Assembly (NCBI GenBank): GCA_965224105.1
Contig: CBDCYH010000002.1
Coordinates: forward strand, 372,001 to 436,000
Direction: 5' to 3'
DNA length: 64,000 nt
From: CBDCYH01 sp965224105
GTDB taxonomy: Bacteria > Bacteroidota > Rhodothermia > Rhodothermales > JABDKH01
The notes below the pieces were generated by a model, which did no database searches, had not been told where the DNA came from, and saw nothing but the letters and a program-made list of their open reading frames with translations. Position 1 is the stretch's first letter. The number at the start of each line of letters is the position of its first letter. This document shows positions 27,182 to 36,040 of the stretch, piece after piece. Both the position numbers and the translations under genes were made by a program.

Positions 27182-27236
27182 TAGCCACGACCAAGAACTA
27201 ACAAGTATACTAGGTGTTTGGCCCAACTCGTGGCTA
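27182..27236. promoter_or_regulatory. Inverted repeat upstream of the ECF sigma gene
   Basis: Nine-base arms TAGCCACGA (27182-27190) and TCGTGGCTA (27228-27236), 37 bp apart, ending 10 bp before the sigma-factor ATG. It could be an operator or a 5'-UTR hairpin; nothing distinguishes the two. Confidence 0.4.
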
Positions 27237-27246
27237 CTAGTATTAA

Positions 27247-27810
27247 ATGACAGGAATGCGGCAGCGATACTCGGCCAAAGAATATCGGCAATTGGCCATT
27301 GGGATTCGTCAATCGGATACCGATAGCTACGCCAGGCTCTACGATGCAACTGCTAAACACCTGGTTCAGTTCGGATTTTCGATCGTCAGTGATGAACAGA
27401 CTGCGTACGACCTCATGCACGATGCCTTCGAACGACTGTGGAAAATGAGAAAGACAATCGACGAAAACCGTTCTGTCGTGGGACTTCTATTTACGATGGT
27501 CAAGAACGATGCAATAAAACAGGTGTCCAGGAGAAAACAGACGGTCGATGCGGCCGAAGTGCCAGACCTGAGCGGCAGTAGCAGCGTCGAATCAGAGCAG
27601 GATGCTGCCCTGCTTGGTGCACTGTTTTCAAAATGGATTGAAGATCTTCCACATCGACAATTCGAAGTATTTACACTAAGTCGAAACAGCGAACTGTCAC
27701 ACGCCGAGATTGCAGCGATACTTGGTATATCAAAGAAAACTGTCAACAACCATCTGGTCGCCGCATTACGAACCCTGCGACAAAAAATGAATTACATCAA
27801 CAAGGTCTAA
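27247..27810 (+). CDS. ECF RNA polymerase sigma factor (FecI-like)
   Basis: A 187-residue sigma-70 family protein with only regions 2 and 4. Region 2 (~residues 25-95) contains 'DAFERLWKMRKTIDENRS' and 'LLFTMVKNDAIKQVSRRK'. Region 4 (~130-182) has 'DLPHRQFEVFTLSRNSELSH' and the helix-turn-helix 'AEIAAILGISKKTVNNHLVA'. This is the Bacteroidota FecI-like group. It is followed by a FecR gene (26 bp) and a TonB receptor with an STN domain, so it should direct transcription of that receptor when the outer-membrane signal relays through FecR. An alternative start three codons downstream is possible. Confidence 0.93.
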   Translation: MTGMRQRYSAKEYRQLAIGIRQSDTDSYARLYDATAKHLVQFGFSIVSDEQTAYDLMHDAFERLWKMRKTIDENRSVVGLLFTMVKNDAIKQVSRRKQTVDAAEVPDLSGSSSVESEQDAALLGALFSKWIEDLPHRQFEVFTLSRNSELSHAEIAAILGISKKTVNNHLVAALRTLRQKMNYINKV

Positions 27811-27836
27811 CTACTGGATCAAGCCAGTGCAAAGCT

Positions 27837-28733
27837 ATGACACCTGATTACGAAGCCGATGCTGCCATCACGGAGACGCTTGCCAAGAGTCCCCCGGAGG
27901 AGCGGGAATCTCTCCACAAGGCGTGGAACTTCGCGAACGCAAACCTGGGCAAAATGCGGATAGATGAAACGAAGTTGTCTGCACATCGAGCTACATTACT
28001 CAACAACGCGAAAAGGTCACCCGTTCGTAAACCCGTCCTACGCCTTGTCACCTGGACGGGAATTGCTGCCGCAGCCTGCCTCTTGATCTTCGTCAATATC
28101 AGCCGGAACGACAGTGTCACAATTGAAGCCGGGCTTGATCAAAAACAGGTGGTCCTCCCGGATGGCTCGCGTCTCGAGCTGGCTCCAAACTCAAAGCTAA
28201 CCTTCTCGGCAAAGAATCCGAGGTCGAACACGCTTAGCGGGTCCGGATTCTTCGACGTTGTTTCCCGATCAGAACCGTTTACAGTGCGGACTGCAACAGC
28301 GGAGGTCAGAGTTCTGGGCACAAAATTCAGCATCCAATCGGACGGACCGTCTGCAACTGAAGTGTTTGTCCACGAAGGATCTGTTGAAGTGAAGTCGCTT
28401 GATATAGCCGAACGCGTGCAGATTCTGCGACGAGGCGAAACCGCATTGGTAGCCATAGCCACCGCACCCAAACGCGTAGACTCCGACGGTGAACAGTGGC
28501 CCAATTGGCGCAGCGCTTCGTTTTCCTTTCGCGACAAAACCATCTCAGCGGTTGCACAAGAGCTGGAAGAATATTTCGGTATCGTGATCAAGGTATCCGC
28601 GACCGATGATACCAGATACTCGTATGTTGCGTCCAGTCCACTTACGTTGCGTGAGTATCTTGAGGACATCTGCAGTCTATCCGGCAGCATATACAGACCC
28701 ATCGCCGGCGGATTTGAAATCCTGAAAAAGTAG
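27837..28733 (+). CDS. FecR-type anti-sigma factor
   Basis: A 298-residue single-pass protein. The cytoplasmic N-terminus (~1-65) contacts the sigma factor. One membrane segment follows ('LVTWTGIAAAACLLIFVNI'). Then come a FecR domain ('VVLPDGSRLELAPNSKLTF', 'SGSGFFDVVSRSEPFTVRTA', 'VRVLGTKFSI', 'VFVHEGSVEVKS') and a C-terminal DUF4974-like domain ('SAVAQELEEYFGIVIKV'). It couples the periplasmic STN domain of the receptor to FecI. It lies between sigma and receptor genes in a compact three-gene operon with 26- and 19-bp gaps. Confidence 0.93.
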   Translation: MTPDYEADAAITETLAKSPPEERESLHKAWNFANANLGKMRIDETKLSAHRATLLNNAKRSPVRKPVLRLVTWTGIAAAACLLIFVNISRNDSVTIEAGLDQKQVVLPDGSRLELAPNSKLTFSAKNPRSNTLSGSGFFDVVSRSEPFTVRTATAEVRVLGTKFSIQSDGPSATEVFVHEGSVEVKSLDIAERVQILRRGETALVAIATAPKRVDSDGEQWPNWRSASFSFRDKTISAVAQELEEYFGIVIKVSATDDTRYSYVASSPLTLREYLEDICSLSGSIYRPIAGGFEILKK

Positions 28734-28752
28734 ACGTGGCGTCCGAGCTTCT

Positions 28753-31467
28753 ATGCGTTTCCCGGTTCTTGTAATTCTAATCTTACTATGGCCCAGGGCC
28801 GTCTGTGGACAGGATACCTACTCCGTCTCGCTTCAGGGTGTGCGTCTATCGAGCGCGCTCGATACCTTTTCAGTCAAAGTAGGAAAGAACGTGGCTTTTG
28901 CATCCGACGACGTAGTAGGCTTGCGGGCATTCTGCGTAGCGGTAGATCTCAACGAACAGGCATTGCTGAAATGTATCCTTCGCGTGAGCGGTCTTTCGTT
29001 CCTGATGCGGCCTTCAGGTACATACCTTATTGTCGAAAAAGCCGAACAGCAGCAGCGCGGACGAGTGTACGGGCGGGTGGTCAACCACTCGGGCCAGCCC
29101 CTACCGTCGGCGCATGTAAGTATAGGATCACAGGTGTTTGCTGTCACAAATCAGAATGGATGGTATGCAATCGGCGATCTCCTCCCAGGCGACTACAGCT
29201 TCAAGGTTAGTTACATCGGATACGCCACCCACGAAGACACCGTAACGGTTCTCCAAGAAGGCTCCAGCAATGTGGAGGTCACTCTCGACAGAACCTACCT
29301 GGCGGTCGAACCCCTTATAATCAACGGCAGTAAGAATTCGTTTGCGCACGCCGTTAGTTACGCTGAGGTTTCCGATTCGCAGATCCGCGGCAACGAACCT
29401 CTTACATCAGTTGGGAATACTTTGCGAGCGACGCAGCTGATTGCCGGTATTTCGCCATCCACCCACAGCTCCGACATCCACCTGCACGGAGGATCTGCAG
29501 GTGACCACCGAATTATTATTGATGGCAGCCCTGTTCTCACGCCACCATCTATCCTTGGTGCAATGGGGCCGTTCTCGACGTACGCTTTCAAGCGCATCAG
29601 CGTCCACAAAACTGGTTTCGGACCAGAACATGGGAGTCACCTGGGAGGGCTTTTAATTGCGGAGCACAATCTGTTACCGGATAATGGTGACCGAATCAGA
29701 GCGTCTGCGTCAAGCACCGGCCTCGAATCCTACGTTAGCGGCAAATCGAGGTTTGGGTCTTATGACGCAACTGCAATGGCGGCGATTAGAATCTCCAATC
29801 GACAACCGTCAACAGTATCCGATCGCCTTAATGAATGGAGCGCGAATGACGGCTTTTTAGTGGATGCAGCCAAATTACTTTCGGAGAGTGGCACCATCGG
29901 GTCTACACAACACTCAACCGCATCCGGACCTCCAGACCTTGACATACGGGACATTCATCTTGGGATCAGACTTACTGACAACTCTTCTGGTAGCATCACC
30001 GCATCTTCGTACATGGGTTCACAAGGACTCTTTGCTTCGCAGTCACCCGCTTCGTTCAAAAACCTGTCCAGAGATGATTACCATACCTCGACTAACAGTT
30101 TTTCAGTTAAGATTGCTCGCCTATTAGGCCCAACGGGTCATGGCAGCTTGACCATCAGACATACGGGGTACCATTTCACACACCATTATCAACTCGTAGA
30201 CACTCTCTTTGCCGATTTCCAGGGTGTCGGGTCAGAATTAGAATTCGCTCCCATCACGGACACCGTTGCCGTGAAATTAACCGCAGCAGATATCCATACG
30301 AACTTCGCCGTAGGTAAACGAGGATTGGTAACAGCAGGCGCATCGCTGGAACACCAGAGAGCAACGACCAATGCCGTCGCGTCCAATTCACTGTCCTCAA
30401 TAATCAATCAATCCATTACCGGACAGCCAGACACTCTGACGGCAACACGAAAGCAAATTTTTACAGCCACGGACCACATTCTACCATCACTCCATCTACA
30501 GTACGGAGTAACGATTGGTCGCCTCTCGAGAATTACGCTAGGTTCGAGAATCACGTATCAGCATTTTCGCAAGGAAACATTTTGGGAGCCTCGGCTTGCG
30601 CTGGAGACAGGTTCGTCCGATGGCCGGCTCTCCGCGGCAATACGGACGGGAGTTTATCGACAGTATATTTTCCAGGATGAGCTACCAACGGCAAACTCCC
30701 ACGCCTTACTCCCGTTGGTTCGGATCTGGTTGCCCCTTGACGATTCGGTTTCGCCTATGGAGGCATACCACGTTTCAACAAACATTGGGTGGGTGCTATC
30801 TCCTCGCTCCGAGCTGAGCGTTGAAGCATGGCACAAATGGATAGAGCGCAGCTACGAATTGGACTCGTGGCAAAGATCGATTACGGAAACATCCACCAAC
30901 CTGGAAAATTTTCTCCGCCCAACCGAAGGGGCAGCAACGGGTGCCTCGGTCTTGTTTGCCAGTCAACATAAGCGGTTTGGTTTTTTTGGGCGGGCTGAAT
31001 GGTCAAGAGTTACACGGAAAATTGAATCGCAACCGAGCACATCCGGTGTACCATGGAATATCCCATTCAGAACAACGACGGGTTTCGACGCTAACATATC
31101 ACGGTTTTCCGGTACCATTCGCCTGACAACTGGGAGCGGTAGATCATGGGGTTTCCGACGTATTTACTACACGCAGCTGGGAGCACTGAGTCAGGAGGAT
31201 CAGAGTCGGTTTGGATACGACTTCTCCCGACCAGATCGACATAAGCTTCCCGCGACCGTGCAATTGGACCTGCAGTTGGGAGCATTGGTCGCGTCGACAA
31301 GGCACCTGGAGCTCCGCGCCAGCGCCCAGGTACTTAACGCACTTGGACGGCGCAATGTGCTTGAGTGGCGGTTAGAATATGACGACGTGTCGTCCACTTT
31401 CAGGCAGCTGCCCCTGCTAGACATCGGTCGGACGGCGATTGCCAAGATCGAGCTGGCCGTGCGTTAG
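28753..31467 (+). CDS. TonB-dependent receptor with STN signalling domain
   Basis: A 904-residue outer-membrane receptor (signal MRFPVLVILILLWPRAVCGQ). Domains in order: secretin/TonB short N-terminal domain (~25-95, 'SALDTFSVKVGKNVAFASDD'), carboxypeptidase-like regulatory domain (~105-185, 'GRVYGRVVNHSGQPLPSAHV'), plug (~190-310, 'SDIHLHGGSAGDHRIIIDGS', 'FSTYAFKRISVHKTGFG') and barrel to the end. The STN domain plus the upstream FecI/FecR genes define a signalling transducer. No SusD-like gene follows, so a carbohydrate-binding SusCD pair is unlikely. Substrate unknown (metal chelate, peptide or small organic). The barrel ends in 'KIELAVR', without the usual terminal aromatic residue. Confidence 0.9.
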   Translation: MRFPVLVILILLWPRAVCGQDTYSVSLQGVRLSSALDTFSVKVGKNVAFASDDVVGLRAFCVAVDLNEQALLKCILRVSGLSFLMRPSGTYLIVEKAEQQQRGRVYGRVVNHSGQPLPSAHVSIGSQVFAVTNQNGWYAIGDLLPGDYSFKVSYIGYATHEDTVTVLQEGSSNVEVTLDRTYLAVEPLIINGSKNSFAHAVSYAEVSDSQIRGNEPLTSVGNTLRATQLIAGISPSTHSSDIHLHGGSAGDHRIIIDGSPVLTPPSILGAMGPFSTYAFKRISVHKTGFGPEHGSHLGGLLIAEHNLLPDNGDRIRASASSTGLESYVSGKSRFGSYDATAMAAIRISNRQPSTVSDRLNEWSANDGFLVDAAKLLSESGTIGSTQHSTASGPPDLDIRDIHLGIRLTDNSSGSITASSYMGSQGLFASQSPASFKNLSRDDYHTSTNSFSVKIARLLGPTGHGSLTIRHTGYHFTHHYQLVDTLFADFQGVGSELEFAPITDTVAVKLTAADIHTNFAVGKRGLVTAGASLEHQRATTNAVASNSLSSIINQSITGQPDTLTATRKQIFTATDHILPSLHLQYGVTIGRLSRITLGSRITYQHFRKETFWEPRLALETGSSDGRLSAAIRTGVYRQYIFQDELPTANSHALLPLVRIWLPLDDSVSPMEAYHVSTNIGWVLSPRSELSVEAWHKWIERSYELDSWQRSITETSTNLENFLRPTEGAATGASVLFASQHKRFGFFGRAEWSRVTRKIESQPSTSGVPWNIPFRTTTGFDANISRFSGTIRLTTGSGRSWGFRRIYYTQLGALSQEDQSRFGYDFSRPDRHKLPATVQLDLQLGALVASTRHLELRASAQVLNALGRRNVLEWRLEYDDVSSTFRQLPLLDIGRTAIAKIELAVR

Positions 31468-31606
31468 AGTGCCGACGGTCGGACTACGTCGACCATAACG
31501 CATTTCGCATTGGGGATATTAGAAGAAACTGAATACCCGTTTTCGGTTACGTATCCCAGATCATCTGTCCTGCCCACCCACATCACACCCAGCCTTCCAG
31601 TCGAAA

Positions 31607-32110
31607 ATGAAATACACGCTATTCCTCCTCACCTTCCTCCTGGCAATCAGCTCTTACGCGCAGGGAGTGACCAACGACTTTACACGATCCCGGGTCACCT
31701 TTCACACCGCGACCATGAAGGTAATGGTTGAGGGCAAACCGGCGGCCAGGATGACTGACATCACGACGACACACGTGGACTGCAGTTCAAGCGCGGACCA
31801 GTGCACCAGAGAAATCGACGAGAGTACCGAAGGAGAATCCGCAGCGCCCGACGACTCCTCCGGACCAGGAGAGGAATCAACCGAGGATAGCGTGACTGAA
31901 GGCTCCAGCCAGGTAGAAAGCGAATCCAGCGGCGACAAAAAATTCCCGTCGGCTATTATAATCGACAGCTGGACGGAGGGGGAATCAGCCAAAACAAATC
32001 GCTGGTGCGTATGGGTGAAGTTGGATGGCAAATGGATTCTGTCGAAACGACCCAGGCGCACGATTAGGGACTTGAAGAAATATATACTGAATGCGTCGGC
32101 GAAGAAGTAG
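31607..32110 (+). CDS. Small secreted hypothetical protein with acidic Ser/Glu-rich linker
   Basis: A 167-residue protein with a signal peptide (MKYTLFLLTFLLAISSYAQ). Three parts are visible: residues ~20-60, including 'MKVMVEGKPAARMTDITTTH'; a ~50-residue acidic Ser/Glu/Thr-rich linker; and a basic C-terminal part ('RWCVWVKLDGKWILSKRPRR'). The 'VEGKPAARMTD' stretch is reminiscent of PAAR-like tip proteins, in which a similar strand occurs, but the rest of that fold is not evident and PAAR proteins have no Sec signal. I would leave it uncharacterised. It stands 140 bp after the TonB receptor gene and 45 bp before the M1 peptidase gene. Confidence 0.65.
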   Translation: MKYTLFLLTFLLAISSYAQGVTNDFTRSRVTFHTATMKVMVEGKPAARMTDITTTHVDCSSSADQCTREIDESTEGESAAPDDSSGPGEESTEDSVTEGSSQVESESSGDKKFPSAIIIDSWTEGESAKTNRWCVWVKLDGKWILSKRPRRTIRDLKKYILNASAKK

Positions 32111-32154
32111 GAACCGCCCGCGTACTTCAACCACAATTTGTGAACCAACCAATA

Positions 32155-33804
32155 ATGACCAGATTCACCCACCTCGCGTCAATCATCTGCCTGACAACCG
32201 TCACAACCAGCTGCGCGCAAAAGTCTCCCGATCCGTTTGATTCAGGAGGGGTCCTAATGCCCGAGCAGGCGGCGTTCGACGTTTCCTACTACGAGCTGAC
32301 GCTGGCGATAAACGAATCAGAAAAATCAATTGACGGAAGCCTTCTCGCGGAAGCAACAATTGTCAACCCCACCAGTGTGTTCGTGCTCGACCTGGAACCC
32401 GGTCTGTTCGTCTACGGTGTGACCGGGCCGGGCAAAGCGAAGATGAGCTGGTTCCGGGATGGGGGCAAACTTTGGATCGACCTGGGAGAGTTACATGCTG
32501 CGGGTTCTCGCGTATCCGCTACCGTTCGTTATGGTGGCAAACCACACGTAGCAAAGCAAGCACCGTGGGACGGCGGATTCACGTGGGCTGAAACATCGGA
32601 TGGGATGCCATGGATCGCAACAACGTGCCAGGGTGAGGGCGCCGATCTCTGGTGGCCGGTCAAGGACCACGTTTCTGATGAACCCGATTCCATGAGGATG
32701 CACATCACCGTGCGCAATCCGCTGGTTGTTGCCATGAACGGTCGGCTGGAAAACATCACCAGTGATGAACCCGGGTGGTCGACATATAATTGGTTTGTGT
32801 CAACCCCCATCAACACCTACAACGTTGCACTCAACATCGCACCCTACGAAGTGCTTCGTGACGAACACATCAGCCCAACAGGTGAACGTTACCCGGTTGA
32901 GTTTTACGTCCTTCCCGAATACCTCGAACAGGGGCGAGCGTTCATGAGCGAGATCCACGACCACCTCACCTTCTACGAGGAGCTACTCGGGCCTTATCCG
33001 TTCCGGGCCGACAAGTACGGGGTTGCGCAGACGCCGCATTTGGGCATGGAACATCAATCCATTATCGCGTATGGAGCCGCGTTCGACAATGGCGCAATGA
33101 CGGGCGGAACGGACTGGGGCTACGACGCACTGCATCACCACGAACTTGCCCACGAATGGTGGGGCAACCTCGTTACGAACGCCGACTGGAAAGACATGTG
33201 GCTTCACGAGGGATTCGGTTCGTACATGCAGCCGCTGTACTCTGAAAAGTTGTTCGGAATGGAAGCGTACCACAAACAAATCGCAGCGCAGCGCAAGGGG
33301 GTTAGAAACAAACTCCCGATAGGTCCACGCGAATCCCGGACCGCCGACGAAATTTACAAAGCTGATATTTACACCAAAGGATCGAACGTTCTTCATACAC
33401 TCCGCTACGTTATCGGAGATGAGGCAATGATGACGGTGCTTCGACGGATGGCCTACCCGACAGCGGAGATGGAATCGATTACCGACGGGTCGCAATGTCG
33501 GTTTGTGGATACGGATGATTTTGTTGCCATCGCCGAGCAATACTCCGGGCAGGAGCTTGACTGGTTTTTCGATGTGTACGTGCGGCAACCACACTTGCCC
33601 GAGCTGCGGGCTGACGAGTCTGGCGGGAAGCTGATGCTCGAGTGGAAAGTACCCGACAGGCTGCCGTTCCATATGCCGGTCGACGTGCAGATTGCTGGAG
33701 AAACAACTCGTGTCCCGATGCCCGATGGAAGGGCAACGATTGACCTGCGAGGGAACTCCGGATACTCAATTGATCCGGTTGGCTGGGTGCTGCGTGCGGA
33801 GTAA
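32155..33804 (+). CDS. M1-family aminopeptidase, lipoprotein
   Basis: About 549 residues from the ATG at 32155 (a GTG at 32140 is an alternative). The SPII signal is MTRFTHLASIICLTTVTTSC. The fold is that of M1 gluzincins: N-terminal beta domain, substrate-binding 'LGMEHQSII' in place of the canonical GAMEN motif (usual in this bacterial branch), zinc site HELAH (H329, E330, H333) and 'WLHEGFGSYM' with E352 as third ligand, exactly 19 residues later. 'YTKGSNVLHTLRYVIGD' contains the catalytic Tyr region. It probably trims peptides at the cell envelope. The APH-like kinase gene begins inside its last codons. Confidence 0.92.
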   Translation: MTRFTHLASIICLTTVTTSCAQKSPDPFDSGGVLMPEQAAFDVSYYELTLAINESEKSIDGSLLAEATIVNPTSVFVLDLEPGLFVYGVTGPGKAKMSWFRDGGKLWIDLGELHAAGSRVSATVRYGGKPHVAKQAPWDGGFTWAETSDGMPWIATTCQGEGADLWWPVKDHVSDEPDSMRMHITVRNPLVVAMNGRLENITSDEPGWSTYNWFVSTPINTYNVALNIAPYEVLRDEHISPTGERYPVEFYVLPEYLEQGRAFMSEIHDHLTFYEELLGPYPFRADKYGVAQTPHLGMEHQSIIAYGAAFDNGAMTGGTDWGYDALHHHELAHEWWGNLVTNADWKDMWLHEGFGSYMQPLYSEKLFGMEAYHKQIAAQRKGVRNKLPIGPRESRTADEIYKADIYTKGSNVLHTLRYVIGDEAMMTVLRRMAYPTAEMESITDGSQCRFVDTDDFVAIAEQYSGQELDWFFDVYVRQPHLPELRADESGGKLMLEWKVPDRLPFHMPVDVQIAGETTRVPMPDGRATIDLRGNSGYSIDPVGWVLRAE

Positions 33805-34603
33805 GACGCGGGAGCTGCCTGACAGTCCGCCGGTGCCCGCGTCGTTGGCACGTCTTTTTGCGGGCTGGCGGTGGACCCTTGTCTGGCAGATCGTCCCGTT
33901 CCAGCTGGTGTATCGGGTGGACCACGACTTGGAGAGCAGCCTGTTCATCAAATTGGCTTTTTCCGATAATGGCGATTATTACCAAGGCGAGGTCGATCGC
34001 ACGCTCTGGTTGGGACAATACCTCCCCGCGCCCGCGGTTGTTGATCACGGCTGGGACGGTAAGGTCGCCTGGATGATCACCAATGCGATTGATGGTTTGG
34101 ATGGGACTGAACTTTCGTACGCCAACAAGCCTGATGTGTTGGTAAAACTGCTCGCTCGCGGGCTCCGGCAAATTCACTCGCTGGATGTTGATACGTGCCC
34201 TTTCGATTTCCGCATCTCCGCCGCGATCGCCAAAGTGAAAAACCGAATGAAGCGTAGGCTGATCGACCCGCTGTCAGATTTCCACGACGAGCACAGCGAC
34301 ATGACGGTGCCCGAGGCGGTACGGTTGCTCGAGCAGCTACGTCCGCCGGCCGAGGACCTGGTCGTTTGCCACGGGGATTACTGCGTCCCGAACATACTGC
34401 TCAAGGACGACGACGTTGTCGGGTTTGTTGATCTGGGCGAGCTTGGAATCGCTGACCGCTGGTGGGATCTCGCGGTAGCGGCCTGGAGCCTGGACTGGAA
34501 CCTCGGGCCGGGCTTTGAGGACCAGTTCCTCACCGAGTATGGAGTCGAGCGGGACGAACGGAAGATCAGGTTTTACCGGTTGCTGTACGATTTGGTGTCG
34601 TAG
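33794..34603 (+). CDS. Aminoglycoside phosphotransferase, APH(3')-like
   Basis: About 269 residues starting at a GTG at 33794, which overlaps the M1 gene by 11 bp and places the first conserved strand ('LFAGWRWTLVWQIVPF') at the right distance. The kinase signature is complete: Brenner motif 'VVCHGDYCVPNILL' (catalytic Asp, Asn) and 'GFVDLGELGIADRWWDLAV' (metal-binding Asp), followed by an APH(3')-type C-terminus ('KIRFYRLLYDLVS'). APH(3') enzymes phosphorylate kanamycin-class aminoglycosides; distant environmental homologues may phosphorylate other small molecules, so resistance is not proven. Nothing around it suggests a resistance cassette; it appears to be a resident gene coupled to the peptidase. 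Confidence 0.82.
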   Translation: MRSKTRELPDSPPVPASLARLFAGWRWTLVWQIVPFQLVYRVDHDLESSLFIKLAFSDNGDYYQGEVDRTLWLGQYLPAPAVVDHGWDGKVAWMITNAIDGLDGTELSYANKPDVLVKLLARGLRQIHSLDVDTCPFDFRISAAIAKVKNRMKRRLIDPLSDFHDEHSDMTVPEAVRLLEQLRPPAEDLVVCHGDYCVPNILLKDDDVVGFVDLGELGIADRWWDLAVAAWSLDWNLGPGFEDQFLTEYGVERDERKIRFYRLLYDLVS

Positions 34604-34707
34604 GAGGATAAAACCGCTCTCGTTCCCATAGGCCCAGTAGTACATTGTTAACCATTGGCGAGTAAACCTAAAAAACGTGCGTAAGATTCAACATTCACCA
34701 CTTTCGC

Positions 34708-35844
34708 TCACCCAAAAAGATCGATGTAGTTCTCATACCTGTACTTTCGATTTCGCGCGTTACCGGTGTACTCGAGTAGTATACCCGCATCCTCAAAATT
34801 TCTGACTAGCGAGTTAGCCGCGGAGTAGCTGATCCCGAACTTCTTCGAGACCCTGTTGATTGTTGTCAACGGGGCCGAGTACAGAGATTCCAGAACCTGG
34901 AGACCGGTTGATGCGGCGCGCCCAAGCCGTTCTCTAACTAGTTCGCGATCGTGCTCACGCAGCCTGATTATCTTGCGCGCCGTGGACGCCGCTTCGATCG
35001 ACACCTCGAGCATCCCCACAAGATAGAACCGAATCCATTCCTCCCATTCACCTCGATCCCGAATTGCCTGGAGCCTATCGTAGTACTCCAGCCGATTCTT
35101 TTTCAAATAGTGCGAGAGATACAAAACGGGTTTCTGCAGTATTCCGTGTTCGCAAAGCATGAAGGTGATCAGTAGCCTTCCTACCCGTCCGTTGCCATCC
35201 AGGAACGGATGGATTGTTTCAAACTGCGCGTGTACAAGTCCGGTTTTTATCAGCGCAGGGATTTTGTCTTTGCGATGGATAAATGTTTCCAGTTCCGAAA
35301 GCAACTGCGGTACGTCGGTTGGAGGCGGCGGCACAAATCGCGCAGCTTCCAGGGTCGTGCCAGCAGGCCCGATCCAGTTTTGGGATTGTCTTAATTCACC
35401 AGGTCTGTGTTTGCCTCCACGAACGCCGGTTAACAACTTGCGATGAATCTCTCTGATGAGTCTTACAGAGACAGGCAACTGGTCTAGTCGGTCCAATCCG
35501 TAATTCAGTGCATGCACATAGTTCAACACCTCCGCAACGTCGTGCGGGCGATTGGGATCGAAGATGTCTGCCTCGATGGCCAGAATATCGGTAAGGGAGC
35601 TCTGCGTTCCCTCGATCTGACTCGATAGCACCGCCTCCTTTCGGACGTACATAAATACAAACAAGTCTGGATCCGGTAGCGTGGCGATGGATCCATCCAG
35701 TCGTCCCAGGGCGCGGTCGGCCTTAGACAGGAGAACCTGCAAATCACCACCTGACGCCAACGGGGGCGATGGGGGCAACGGGTTAGGCACAAAGGCGCGG
35801 TAACCTGTGGGCTGCTTTATGTAAACTCCGGCGCGATTTGACAT
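34708..35844 (-). CDS. Fic/DOC family AMP-transferase (class II) with C-terminal winged helix
   Basis: A 378-residue protein. The N-terminal part carries the inhibitory helix motif SSQIEG (residues 74-79, SxxxEG), which by position makes it class II (self-inhibited). The catalytic motif is HPFLDGNGR (H212 onward) with the second Arg in 'VGRLL', complete for AMP transfer. The C-terminal ~70 residues form a winged helix ('LTTINRVSKKFGISYSAANS', 'LVRNFEDAGILLEYT'), suggesting DNA binding. The start codon lies 7 bp from a five-unit, 40-bp-period array of dyads, a plausible autoregulatory site. No antitoxin gene is adjacent, consistent with built-in inhibition. Target protein unknown. Confidence 0.93.
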   Translation of the reverse strand: MSNRAGVYIKQPTGYRAFVPNPLPPSPPLASGGDLQVLLSKADRALGRLDGSIATLPDPDLFVFMYVRKEAVLSSQIEGTQSSLTDILAIEADIFDPNRPHDVAEVLNYVHALNYGLDRLDQLPVSVRLIREIHRKLLTGVRGGKHRPGELRQSQNWIGPAGTTLEAARFVPPPPTDVPQLLSELETFIHRKDKIPALIKTGLVHAQFETIHPFLDGNGRVGRLLITFMLCEHGILQKPVLYLSHYLKKNRLEYYDRLQAIRDRGEWEEWIRFYLVGMLEVSIEAASTARKIIRLREHDRELVRERLGRAASTGLQVLESLYSAPLTTINRVSKKFGISYSAANSLVRNFEDAGILLEYTGNARNRKYRYENYIDLFG

Positions 35845-35850
35845 GACTTA

Positions 35851-36040
35851 TTCCATATAACGACTTATCAACGTTATTAAGCATATATCGTTCCATATAA
35901 CAGGCTGACAGCAATATGAAGCCAGAATTTTTCCATATCACAGGCTGGCGACAATATGGAAGCAAACTCCGTCCATATCACGGGCTGGCAGCAATATGGA
36001 GCCAATTCTCGTCCATATCACAGGCTGGCGACAATATGGA
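35851..36040. promoter_or_regulatory. Five-unit 40-bp iterated dyad array between the Fic and GH genes
   Basis: Units start at 35851, 35891, 35931, 35971 and 36011, exactly 40 bp apart. The last three contain a dyad with arms TCCATAT and ATATGGA around a 15-nt centre (CACAGGCTGGCGACA type); the fourth unit has CACGGGCTGGCAGCA. The first unit, nearest the Fic gene, keeps only TTCCATATAAC and is degenerate; the second is intermediate. Spacers of about 10 bp differ. Phasing of 40 bp is close to four helical turns, so all sites face the same side of the DNA. Best read as an operator array. Confidence 0.75.

Noticed and set aside
28753..31467. Polysaccharide utilisation locus (SusCD)
   Set aside because: No SusD gene follows the receptor and no carbohydrate-active enzymes are in its operon.
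33479..34177. Antisense frame of 232 codons over the M1 and APH genes
   Set aside because: Opposite two clear genes; low-complexity Arg/Pro/Ala composition typical of shadow frames.
35851..36040. CRISPR-like array (about 30-bp repeats with 10-bp spacers)
   Set aside because: Spacers of about 10 bp are far too short, the first units are strongly degenerate, and no cas genes are present. A regulatory dyad array fits better.
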